DNA of 64,000 bases from Candidatus Methanomethylophilus alvi Mx1201 (lineage in GTDB: Archaea > Thermoplasmatota > Thermoplasmata > Methanomassiliicoccales > Methanomethylophilaceae), in assembly GCF_000300255.2 (NCBI RefSeq), contig NC_020913.1, forward strand, positions 1,300,692 to 1,364,691. The letters are read 5' to 3'. The notes beneath the pieces are model-generated. The model was given only the letters and a program-made list of their open reading frames with translations, had not been told where the DNA came from and did not search any database. Made by a program: the position numbers and the translations under genes. Shown here piece after piece: positions 34,456 through 42,032 of this stretch. How positions within the stretch are numbered: the stretch's first letter is position 1; each line of letters begins with the position of its first letter.

Positions 34456-34655
34456 ACAGTCTGAAGTGAGGAGAGACGCTTCCGCGCCCTTCGACAACAA
34501 TATCGCAGTCCAAGTATTTAATACAATGGATATAGCATCCATCCACTTAATCTGACCGTCTGGACAGCTCTCCGGAATATCGGTACAAACGCTGTTTTTG
34601 TACAACGATTATTAATAAATTAATTCACTTATGCGCCCCGTTTGGAGCAAATCGC

Positions 34656-36191
34656 ATGAGCGACGAAGTAATCACCATCGCCGTTGTCATCCTGTATTTC
34701 GCAGTCGTGATCGGCATCGGCTACTACTATTATCATAGGTCCGAGAACCTGTCGGACTATATCCTCGGAGGACGCACACTGAACCCGTACGTCACCGCCA
34801 TGTCCGCACAGGCGTCGGACATGAGCGGATGGCTGCTGATGGGGTTGCCCGGATCCATCTTCCTGTGCGGAATGGGAAAGATATGGATCGGTATCGGACT
34901 GGCCATCGGATCGTATTTCGCATGGCTGTTCATCGCCAAAAGGCTCAGGATCTACTCCGAGAAGGCCAAGAACTCCCTTACACTCTCCGAATTCTTCGAG
35001 AACCGTTTCCATGACAACAGGAACCAGCTCCGCACTGTAAGTGCGATCATCATCCTCGTGTTCTTCACCGTATATGTCGCATCGGGATTCGTCAGCGCAG
35101 GGAACGTCTTCAGGATGATCATCCCCGACATCGACTACGTCCCGGCCATGATCCTCGGTGCGGTGATCGTCATCGCCTACACCTTCCTCGGAGGGTTCAA
35201 AGCCGTCTGCTGGACCGACCTCATCCAAGGTATCCTGATGGTCTTCGCACTCGTCCTCGTACCCCTGGCGGCCATCAACGCGCTCGGAGGATGGGACAAT
35301 ACTATCGACATCCTCCACAACATGTCGACCGTGCCGGAGCACTTCGAGAACATCATGTATTCCAACGGAACGGCCATGGGTGTCATCGCGATCATATCCG
35401 CCCTCGCATGGGGTCTCGGATACTTCGGAATGCCCCACATCGTCGTGAGATACACGGCCATCAAGAACCCCAAGGACCTCAAGATATCCAGGCGCGTAGC
35501 CACCCTCTGGATCGTCATCTGCCTCGCGTTCACCTGCATCGTCGGACTCGTAGGAAGGGCGTACTTCGGGGATGCGGGACTGCCGAATGCGGAGAACGTG
35601 TTCGTCGAACTGTCCAAGTCCCTGTTCCCGGCGGCCATCGCCGCCGTAATGTATGCGGCGATCATGGCGGCCGTCATGTCCACCGCGGACTCCCAGCTCC
35701 TGGTGGCGTCCTCGGCCGTATCCAACGACCTGTACCGCATATTCGCCAAGAAGGAGGCCCCCGACGGACGTCTCATGTGGATGGCGAGAGGGGTCGTCAT
35801 CCTGATCGCGGTCATCGCGGCGTTCCTCGCCCTCGACAGCGACGGGGCCATCATGGACCTCGTCTCCTACGCATGGGCAGGATTCGGAGCCGCATTCGGA
35901 CCCTTGATGATCCTGGCACTGTTCTGGAAGAAGGTCAACACCAAGGGTGCCCTGGCCGGAATGATCGTCGGATTCGTCACCATCATCCTCTGGAACACGT
36001 TCCTCATCAGCGACGGAATAATCGCCGGAGGGGACTGGTGCCTGTTCGACACCGGACTCTACGAACTGGTACCCGGATTCATCCTGTCGTTCATCGCCAT
36101 CGTCGTCGTGAGCAAGCTCACCGGATATGCGGAGGCGGACGTGCAGAAGGAGTACGACGAATACCAGGAAGAGCTCAAGAACTTCCAGTAA
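34656..36191 (+). CDS. putP: Sodium:solute symporter, PutP-like
   Basis: A 511-residue member of the SSS family with 12-13 transmembrane segments. The first helix VITIAVVILYFAVVIGIGYYYY, then YILGGRTLNPYVTAMSAQASDMSGWL (the Na+ and substrate region of helices 1-2) and GFKAVCWTDLIQGILM are typical of Na+/proline symporters. IMAAVMSTADSQLLVASSAVSNDLY in helix 8 supplies the second Na+ ligands. Uptake of proline or a similar solute with sodium is likely; close relatives carry other organic solutes. It has its own promoter region and a strong terminator. Confidence 0.9.
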   Translation: MSDEVITIAVVILYFAVVIGIGYYYYHRSENLSDYILGGRTLNPYVTAMSAQASDMSGWLLMGLPGSIFLCGMGKIWIGIGLAIGSYFAWLFIAKRLRIYSEKAKNSLTLSEFFENRFHDNRNQLRTVSAIIILVFFTVYVASGFVSAGNVFRMIIPDIDYVPAMILGAVIVIAYTFLGGFKAVCWTDLIQGILMVFALVLVPLAAINALGGWDNTIDILHNMSTVPEHFENIMYSNGTAMGVIAIISALAWGLGYFGMPHIVVRYTAIKNPKDLKISRRVATLWIVICLAFTCIVGLVGRAYFGDAGLPNAENVFVELSKSLFPAAIAAVMYAAIMAAVMSTADSQLLVASSAVSNDLYRIFAKKEAPDGRLMWMARGVVILIAVIAAFLALDSDGAIMDLVSYAWAGFGAAFGPLMILALFWKKVNTKGALAGMIVGFVTIILWNTFLISDGIIAGGDWCLFDTGLYELVPGFILSFIAIVVVSKLTGYAEADVQKEYDEYQEELKNFQ

Positions 36192-36202
36192 ACCTACATT
36201 TA

Positions 36203-36231
36203 CCGCAGGCCTTGACGGCCTGCGGGTCTTT
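36203..36231 (+). terminator. putP terminator
   Basis: CCGCAGGCC (36203-36211), loop TTGAC, GGCCTGCGG (36217-36225) form a perfect 9-bp hairpin, followed by GTCTTTT. It lies 12 bases after the putP stop and may also serve the convergent small membrane-protein gene. Confidence 0.85.
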
Positions 36232-36237
36232 TCCCAT

Positions 36238-36513
36238 TCATTCGGCGGTCTGCGTCGCGAAATACCCCTTGGTTATGCCCATCATCCACGAGACGATCGT
36301 CATGGCCATCAGGACCGCTATCACGAGACACGTCTGAGAACCCTCGACGGCGTATACCGTCAGTCCGGTCACGGCAATGACCGCCATGACCGCCAGATTG
36401 ATGTGCCAGGCACATGGCTTTCTCATCTGCAGCAGGAATCCGTCGGCTATGGCCGACGCACCTATCGCCAGGAAGGCCGCCGCCGGCACCCTGAAGAAGG
36501 TCGTCATAATCAC
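36238..36513 (-). CDS. Small three-helix membrane protein (91 aa)
   Basis: A 91-residue hydrophobic protein with three likely helices (AAAFLAIGASAIADGFLL, INLAVMAVIAVTGLTVYAV, TCLVIAVLMAMTIVSWMMG). Third-position GC matches backbone genes, which supports it as real. Its first 20 codons overlap the 5' part of the P-II gene on the other strand. A later start at MRKPCAWHI (about 36426) would keep two helices and remove the overlap. Function unknown. Confidence 0.5.
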   Translation of the reverse strand: MIMTTFFRVPAAAFLAIGASAIADGFLLQMRKPCAWHINLAVMAVIAVTGLTVYAVEGSQTCLVIAVLMAMTIVSWMMGITKGYFATQTAE

Positions 36514-36838
36514 CCGCCGCGAGATGCTCGGAGCCCTGAAGTCCCAGATGGACGGTCTCGGGATATCCGGGATGACGATAAGCTACGTCGAGGGATTCGG
36601 TGCCCAGAAGGGACATACCCAGACGTACAGAGGGGTGCACGTCGACAGCGCCCTTCTCCCCAAGATGAAGGCGGAGATCGTCGCGAGCAAGATACCGGTA
36701 CAGGATGTGGTCGAAGCGGCCAAGAGAGCCATCCATACCGGTGCTGTCGGCGACGGGAAGATCTTCACCTATGATGTCGAAAACGCCTTCAGGATCAGGA
36801 CCGGACAGTCCGGCGCGGATGCTGTGAGCGCCGAGTGA
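36491..36838 (+). CDS. P-II signal protein (GlnB/GlnK family), unusual start
   Basis: A 115-residue P-II protein. KKVVIITRREMLGALKSQM is the first strand-helix, YVEGFGAQKGHTQTYRGV the T-loop, and TGAVGDGKIFTYDV the B-loop that binds ATP/ADP. P-II trimers sense 2-oxoglutarate and ATP and control ammonium transporters or glutamine synthetase. No amtB or glnA is nearby. The expected start Met is replaced by CTG at 36491. An ATG at 36449 would add 14 residues that do not resemble the family and run through the antisense membrane gene. The T-loop lacks the usual GRG before QKG. Start uncertain. Confidence 0.8.
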   Translation: MKKVVIITRREMLGALKSQMDGLGISGMTISYVEGFGAQKGHTQTYRGVHVDSALLPKMKAEIVASKIPVQDVVEAAKRAIHTGAVGDGKIFTYDVENAFRIRTGQSGADAVSAE

Positions 36839-37011
36839 ACGGTGCAGATGGATACGAAACCTCTTACGGCCCCTAGGCCGGAAACCTCTTCCCAAAGCGG
36901 TCGCAACGATGATTTTTCCGGGACGGAGACCTATATCCGATCATGACCCAGATGTCTAGATCCTAGACATTGGACTCAAAAAAATAACGATGTCGGGAAT
37001 ATGCGGACATC

Positions 37012-37070
37012 CCGCCGGACAGGAGACAAAAGGTCCGGCGGGGCCGATGTCCGGGGCATAAACCCCGGAC
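37012..37070 (-). terminator. Paired hairpins downstream of htpG
   Basis: Reading the minus strand after the htpG stop, GTCCGGGG-TTTATG-CCCCGGAC (37070-37049) forms an 8-bp hairpin. A second one, CCGCCGGAC...GTCCGGCGG (37041-37012), has a 9-bp stem. A run of T residues follows near 36985-36979. Together they probably end the htpG transcript. A palindrome ATGTCTAGATCCTAGACAT lies further out, at 36952-36970. Confidence 0.6.
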
Positions 37071-37083
37071 CCGGACGTCCGGT

Positions 37084-38988
37084 TCAGAGCATGCTGAGGA
37101 CCAGGTCGGAATACTCGACAGGGTTGTCGATGGGCTGTCCCGCCATGAGGCAGGCCTGTCCGTACATGACCTTGACGATCTTCTTGGCCCTCTCCTTGTC
37201 GTCCTTAAAGGCCGCATCCAAGGACTTGAACACGTCCGAATCGGAGTTGAGCTCGAGGACCCTTGCGGCCTTCACACCGGTGCCGGCCTGACCGGGCATC
37301 TCCTTGAAGTATCTCTCGACCTCGAAGGTTATGTTGCCCTGAGTGGTCAGCAGGACGGCGTGGTTCTTCAGCTTGTGGGAGATCTTCACGTCGGCGACCT
37401 CCTCTCCGAGGGACTCCTTGGCGAAGGCGATGAGTTCCTTGTACTCCTCGTCCTTCTTCTCCGCCTCCTTCTTCTCCTCCTCGGTCTCGAGACCCAGATC
37501 CTCGGTGGTGGCGTTGCAGAACTCCTTCTTGTCGTACTCCCTCAGGACGTTGGTGACGAAGGTGTCGATGTCGTCGGTGAAGGCGAGGACATCGTATCCC
37601 TTGGCCAGGACGGGCTCTACCTGGGGCAGGTCCTTCGCATGGGCGGCGGTCTCCGCAGTCACGTAGTAGATCTTCTTCTGGTCCTCGGGCATGTCCTTGA
37701 CGTACTGTGCCAGGGAGATCTGCTTGTCCTGTTTGACCGAATGGAACATGATGAGGTCCTTGAGGAGGTCCGCATCCTTTCCGTACTGGTCGACGACGCC
37801 GTATTTCAGCTGCCTGCCGAAGCTCTCGTAGAATCCGGCATACTTCTCGGCATCGTCCTTCATGAGCTTCTCTAGCTCCTTCTTGACCTGCTTGGTCAGG
37901 TTCGTACCGACGGCCTTCAGCTGCGAGTCGTGCTGCAGCACCTCCCTCGAGATGTTGAGGGAGAAGTCGGGCGAGTCGACGACGCCTCTGACGAAGCGGA
38001 AGCAGTACGGGAGCAGGTCCGCACACTTGTCCATGATCAGGACCCCGTTGGAGTACAGCTGCAGCCCGGGCTGGAAGTCGCGGGTGTAGAAGTCGTAGGG
38101 GGCCTTGGACGGGATGAACAGCAGGGCCTTGTAGGTCACCGCACCCTCGGCGGACACCCTGATCACGGAGACGGGGTCCTCATAGTCGTGGAATTTGTCC
38201 TTGTAGAACTCCTTGCACTTGTCGTCGTCGGCCTCCTTCTTGGATTTCTTCCAGATGGGGACCATGCTGTTGACGACCTTGTCGACCTTGGTGGTGACGT
38301 AGTCCTTCTTGGGTTCGCCCTTCTCGTCCTTCTCGCCGGTCTCCTTCCACTCGCTCTCGTCCACGGTCATGTGGATGGGCCAGCGGATGTAGTCTGAGTA
38401 TTTCTCGACGAGTTCCCTGAGCCTCTCCGTCTCCAGGAACTCGCTGTACTCCTCGCTGCCCTGGTCGTCTTTGATATGGAGGATGATGTCGGTACCGAAA
38501 CCGTCCTTCTGGCACTCTTTGATGGTATATCCGTCGACACCGTCGCTCTCCCAGATGTTGGCCTCCTCGGAACCGTATGCCTTGGAGACGACCTTGACGT
38601 CGTCGGCCACCATGAAGGCGCTGTAGAATCCGACACCGAACTGTCCGATGGATTCGTTCTCCTTGTCGTCGATCTCCTTCTTGAACTCGAGAGTCCCGGA
38701 GTGGGCGATGTATCCGAGGTTCTTCTCCATCTCGTCGGCGGTCATCCCGATACCGTTGTCGGATACGGTGACCGTCTTGGCATCCCTGTCGATCTTGACA
38801 TCGATGCGGAAGTCGTCCTTTCCGACCTTGCTGTCGGATTCCGTCAAAACCTTGTAGTTGAGCTTGTCTATGGCATCGGATGCGTTGGAGATGAGCTCCC
38901 TGAGGAAGATCTCCTTGTGGGTGTAGATGGAGTTGACCATCATGTCCAGAATGCGCTTCGATTCCGTTTTGAACTGTCTTTTTGCCAT
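37084..38988 (-). CDS. htpG: HSP90-family chaperone HtpG
   Basis: A 634-residue HSP90. The N-terminal GHKL ATPase domain has ELISNASDAIDKLNYK, VSDNGIGMTADEM and GQFGVGFYSAFMVAD (ATP-lid glycines). The middle domain begins near residue 220 and has the catalytic-loop region FIPSKAPYD, PYCFRFVRGVVDSPDFSLNISRE and the expected QXXXX arginine (NISREVLQ). The C-terminal dimerisation domain ends in LVLSML. Length is normal for the bacterial HtpG type. HtpG is patchy in archaea, so an ancient bacterial origin is likely (inference). An AT-rich promoter lies just upstream at 39030-39060. Confidence 0.95.
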   Translation of the reverse strand: MAKRQFKTESKRILDMMVNSIYTHKEIFLRELISNASDAIDKLNYKVLTESDSKVGKDDFRIDVKIDRDAKTVTVSDNGIGMTADEMEKNLGYIAHSGTLEFKKEIDDKENESIGQFGVGFYSAFMVADDVKVVSKAYGSEEANIWESDGVDGYTIKECQKDGFGTDIILHIKDDQGSEEYSEFLETERLRELVEKYSDYIRWPIHMTVDESEWKETGEKDEKGEPKKDYVTTKVDKVVNSMVPIWKKSKKEADDDKCKEFYKDKFHDYEDPVSVIRVSAEGAVTYKALLFIPSKAPYDFYTRDFQPGLQLYSNGVLIMDKCADLLPYCFRFVRGVVDSPDFSLNISREVLQHDSQLKAVGTNLTKQVKKELEKLMKDDAEKYAGFYESFGRQLKYGVVDQYGKDADLLKDLIMFHSVKQDKQISLAQYVKDMPEDQKKIYYVTAETAAHAKDLPQVEPVLAKGYDVLAFTDDIDTFVTNVLREYDKKEFCNATTEDLGLETEEEKKEAEKKDEEYKELIAFAKESLGEEVADVKISHKLKNHAVLLTTQGNITFEVERYFKEMPGQAGTGVKAARVLELNSDSDVFKSLDAAFKDDKERAKKIVKVMYGQACLMAGQPIDNPVEYSDLVLSML

Positions 38989-39124
38989 TTATCAGTCATC
39001 CCACGGATTGTTGATGCTCGTATAGTAATTGCCCTTCTATAAATACTTTTATAAATCATCAACATAAAACTCCAACCAGAGGAAAAACCTCGGGCTGTCG
39101 AACAAAAATCCTGCAAAACCGTAT

Positions 39125-40067
39125 TCATGGGCTGCCGGATTTGATGAAATCACATACGATACCGTCCAATTGTCTTCTGATCTCATCGAAATCACAGTAG
39201 AGATCCAATGTCCTGACGGTTATCCTGTTCCCATTGATCACGAAGGAGGAATCAGGTTGCTTTTCACAATCCGTCCTGGCATACAGGATCATTCCCGATA
39301 CATCCCCTCCGTATGCGGATTCGTTTGTCACATAAGTGAAGATCTGATACAGGTTATGGGAATGTATCTTCGGCCTGTCGAATCTATACTGCATGTTGTT
39401 CTCGTAGTATTTCGCATCGATGATCAGAACACGATTGCTACATCTCAGCGTGATATCCGTCTGCATGACCGGAAGATCGTCCGGGAGACCTTCGTCCAAG
39501 GCCCATTTGACCATCGAGGCTTCGGCGACGACCTCCGGATGTTCCCTCCTATAGAACTCCAAGATGAATTTCTCATACAGACGACACATGCGCTGTTCGT
39601 CGAACACGGTCCTGACCTTCATGTCGCCTTTGGATTCCGATTGAAGCAGACCCTTGACCGTCAGCTCACACAGGGACATCATCATAGGATAATCATCACC
39701 GCTGCGGTCGGATCTGAAATCCCAGTCGACATGCCTGACGTCCACCGTTCCGACATCGCAAAGGACGGCGAGGGCGCGTCTGATCTCCATCATCCTCTCA
39801 TTCGGTATTACAGAGTGAAGGAGCAGGTTCAAAGTGGCTTTCAATACCCTGTTGGGATAGATGTCGACGGAGAATTCATCGTAGTCGCAGACGACGTTGT
39901 GACGTGTCGACGACATCCTACGGACAGACTCCGACATACATATCTTCCCGCGTACGGTGGGCATCTCCGCCGACTTGTTTACATAGCCCCTCCGAATTCC
40001 ACGCCTCAACTGTGTATTGAGCGTCCTTATCAGAATGGCCGACATCAGATCCGCCGTATTTTCAAAC
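39125..40067 (-). pseudogene. mcrC: mcrC, 3' part, separated from its start by an insertion sequence
   Basis: This is most of McrC, the nuclease subunit of the McrBC modification-dependent restriction system. It has the PD-(D/E)xK core MQTDITLRCSNRVLIIDAKYY (Asp about 240, Asp-Ala-Lys about 255) and ELPTVRGK-like AEMPTVRGKI near residue 50. The true N-terminus lies at 42032-41936 beyond the inserted element. Splicing out 40068-41943 (element plus one duplicate) gives 1,032 bases, 343 codons in frame, with RFENTADLMS across the joint. A TTG at 40114 inside the element could start a shortened protein with a foreign N-terminus, so partial function cannot be excluded. Confidence 0.9.
40060..40067. 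repeat. Target-site duplication, left copy
   Basis: TTTCAAAC next to the left end of the element. The identical octamer lies at 41936-41943 next to the right end. It is the duplicated target inside mcrC. Confidence 0.9.
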
Positions 40068-41935
40068 CCAAATTCTGCGCGTGCTAAGTAATCGCAATCC
40101 TGTTTTCTGATCAATTTTTCATATGCTGGCTAGGGTACGGTAAGAGGTGTTATATACCATTACTTACATACAGTTTATGTTAGGTAATAACATGGTCAGA
40201 CCGAGGGATGGAGACGGAATCAAACGCACGATCGTCAAAAGAGGGGACAGATTCTATGCTTATGAGGTAACCTCTACTATGGAAAACGGTAAGAAAAAGA
40301 CCGTTTCCACCTACTTGGGCAGGGTGGATCCCGACACCAAGGAGCTGCTTCCCAAGATTCCCGAAAAATCTGCAGAGAACCGCAGAAAAATCGCGAAAGA
40401 GAAGGAGATCGCGATTCTCAAAGGTGTGTCGTCAAAGGAGTACGGGGCGACATACCTGCTGCACGAAGTGCAGCTGAGGATGTCCCTCGGCGAGGACCTC
40501 ATGAGGGCATTCGGCAATTCGGGGAAGACCATTCTCGCGGCTGCGATGGCCTATCTTATGGAACCGGGCGCATTCAGGAACATAGATTCCACTTTGGAGA
40601 GGACGTACATCCGCGAATTCTATGATCTCAGAGCATCGATGGATTCGGGAACGCTTTCGGACTTCACCAGGAATCTCGGGGAGAAGGCGATGAACATCGA
40701 CCGTTTCTTCGAACTCAGGGTTAAGGGATCCAATGGGCTGGTGGCCTGGGATACGACCACCAACGGCACTTATTCGGAACTGGACCAGATGGCCGAATAT
40801 GTGGTGAACAACAAGGACGGAGAGGATATCAAGCAGACGAAGACCGGTTTCGCCACAGACATGAGAGGCATCCCCCTCATGTTCCGCCATTATCCCGGTA
40901 CGATCTCCGATATAGCTACCGTGGACAGGATGGTGTCCGACATAGAAAGATACGGGAAGAAGGATGCTTTGTTCGTATTCGACAGGGGATTCGTTTCGGG
41001 TGCCAATGTGAAACACCTCCTGGACAAGGGGATAAGATTCACCGCCCCTGCGAACACATCCTCCAAAGCGATCAAAACGCTGATGTCCAGGTTCGTGAAG
41101 ACCAACGAATCTCTGGATATGATTCACGACGGACATGCATATAAGGTGTGGAAGACGCAGATCGGTCTGACGGAAGCCGACAGGCTATCCGCGGACGGAT
41201 CGCAGGCATACTCCTTCACGGTGTCCGGCGATGCCGGACACGGGGATGATGGTATGATCAACGCATACGTATGTTTCGATTCCAAGAAGTACTCCGACGA
41301 GGTCCAGAACCACAAGATGATGCTCAACGATCTGAAGAGGAAGGCCGCAGAGATAGAATGCAAGGATCCTGTGGCCAGGTTCAAGAAGATCGCTGGGAAG
41401 GCGATCAAACACTTCGATGTACAGGCCGACGGGAAGAAGGTGATCGTCAAGGAGAAGCAGAATTCCGTAAGCTTCGCTGAGAACCGCGCGGGAGTGTTCG
41501 TCATGTTATCCTCATCGGATCTGGACTGGTCGACGGTTATGACGGCATATGACGCAAGGAGACTTACCGAACAGGCGTTCGATTTCAGCAAATCGGACGA
41601 CAGGAGGCACCGTACTCCCGACAAATACACGATGATCGGACGTTCGCTGATAAAGTTCGTTTCACTGATCCTCAAATGCGAACTGTGCGCTGAGATAAGG
41701 GAATCCGGCAAACGGGAGATGTCCGTCGGTCAGACTCTGGGGTACCTGAACACGATCAACTGTCTGAGTTACGGTTCTTCGTCCGCTCTTTCGGAGATAT
41801 CCAAGAACTGCAGGAACATCTTCGGAATGTTCGGAGTGGAAGTACCCAATGAACCCGTCTTGGGCATCGAGGTATGCGATCTGAGATGTCTCGCAACTCC
41901 CAAGGGTTGAGTTACTTACACGCGCAGAATTTCGG
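40068..41935 (+). mobile_element. Complete IS element (IS1634/IS4-like, 1,868 bp) inserted in mcrC
   Basis: The element is bounded by terminal inverted repeats. The left end begins CCAAATTCTGCGCGTG and the right end, read inward on the minus strand, begins CCGAAATTCTGCGCGTG. The similarity continues for about 27 bases (TAAGTAA shared). Flanking 8-bp duplications TTTCAAAC lie at 40060-40067 and 41936-41943. It carries one transposase gene that fills most of its length. The octamer is intact on both sides, and removal restores the mcrC frame exactly, so the insertion is recent. Confidence 0.93.
40192..41910 (+). CDS. DDE transposase, IS1634/IS4 superfamily
   Basis: A 572-residue transposase. 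The catalytic triad is readable: Asp in LVAWDTTTNGTYSEL, Asp in LFVFDRGFVSGANV, and Glu in ARRLTEQAFDFSK with the YREK-like Y-x2-R-x3-E spacing that is typical of the IS4 group. RGIPLMFRHYPGTISD and the DRGF motif are typical of IS1634. The start ATG at 40192 (MVRPRDGDG) is preferred over 40147. The gene looks intact, so the element may still be able to move. The TGA stop overlaps the right inverted repeat. Confidence 0.92.
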   Translation: MVRPRDGDGIKRTIVKRGDRFYAYEVTSTMENGKKKTVSTYLGRVDPDTKELLPKIPEKSAENRRKIAKEKEIAILKGVSSKEYGATYLLHEVQLRMSLGEDLMRAFGNSGKTILAAAMAYLMEPGAFRNIDSTLERTYIREFYDLRASMDSGTLSDFTRNLGEKAMNIDRFFELRVKGSNGLVAWDTTTNGTYSELDQMAEYVVNNKDGEDIKQTKTGFATDMRGIPLMFRHYPGTISDIATVDRMVSDIERYGKKDALFVFDRGFVSGANVKHLLDKGIRFTAPANTSSKAIKTLMSRFVKTNESLDMIHDGHAYKVWKTQIGLTEADRLSADGSQAYSFTVSGDAGHGDDGMINAYVCFDSKKYSDEVQNHKMMLNDLKRKAAEIECKDPVARFKKIAGKAIKHFDVQADGKKVIVKEKQNSVSFAENRAGVFVMLSSSDLDWSTVMTAYDARRLTEQAFDFSKSDDRRHRTPDKYTMIGRSLIKFVSLILKCELCAEIRESGKREMSVGQTLGYLNTINCLSYGSSSALSEISKNCRNIFGMFGVEVPNEPVLGIEVCDLRCLATPKG

Positions 41936-41943
41936 TTTCAAAC
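41936..41943. repeat. Target-site duplication, right copy
   Basis: TTTCAAAC identical to 40060-40067, flanking the right end of the insertion element inside mcrC. Confidence 0.9.
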
Positions 41944-42032
41944 CTCATGGTCGCCAATTCTGCATATTTCCCTGTTCTGAGTGTTTGATAGGCGTAAGAC
42001 AGCATGTAATAGATGTTCAGGACAGGGATCAT
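41936..42032 (-). pseudogene. mcrC: mcrC, 5' part
   Basis: The first 32 codons of mcrC, starting at ATG 42032, which overlaps the mcrB stop (ATGA). The product MIPVLNIYYMLSYAYQTLRT is the diagnostic N-terminus of McrC. The insertion element interrupts codon 33 (after RFE). Read on into the element, the frame ends at TAA within about six codons. It is therefore inactive by itself. Confidence 0.92.

Noticed and set aside
36952..36970. Site-specific recombination site (palindrome ATGTCTAG...)
   Set aside because: It is a single short palindrome with no integrase or second copy in the window.
40068..40114. Natural start of mcrC at TTG 40114
   Set aside because: It lies in the insertion element's left end; the real McrC N-terminus is at 42032.
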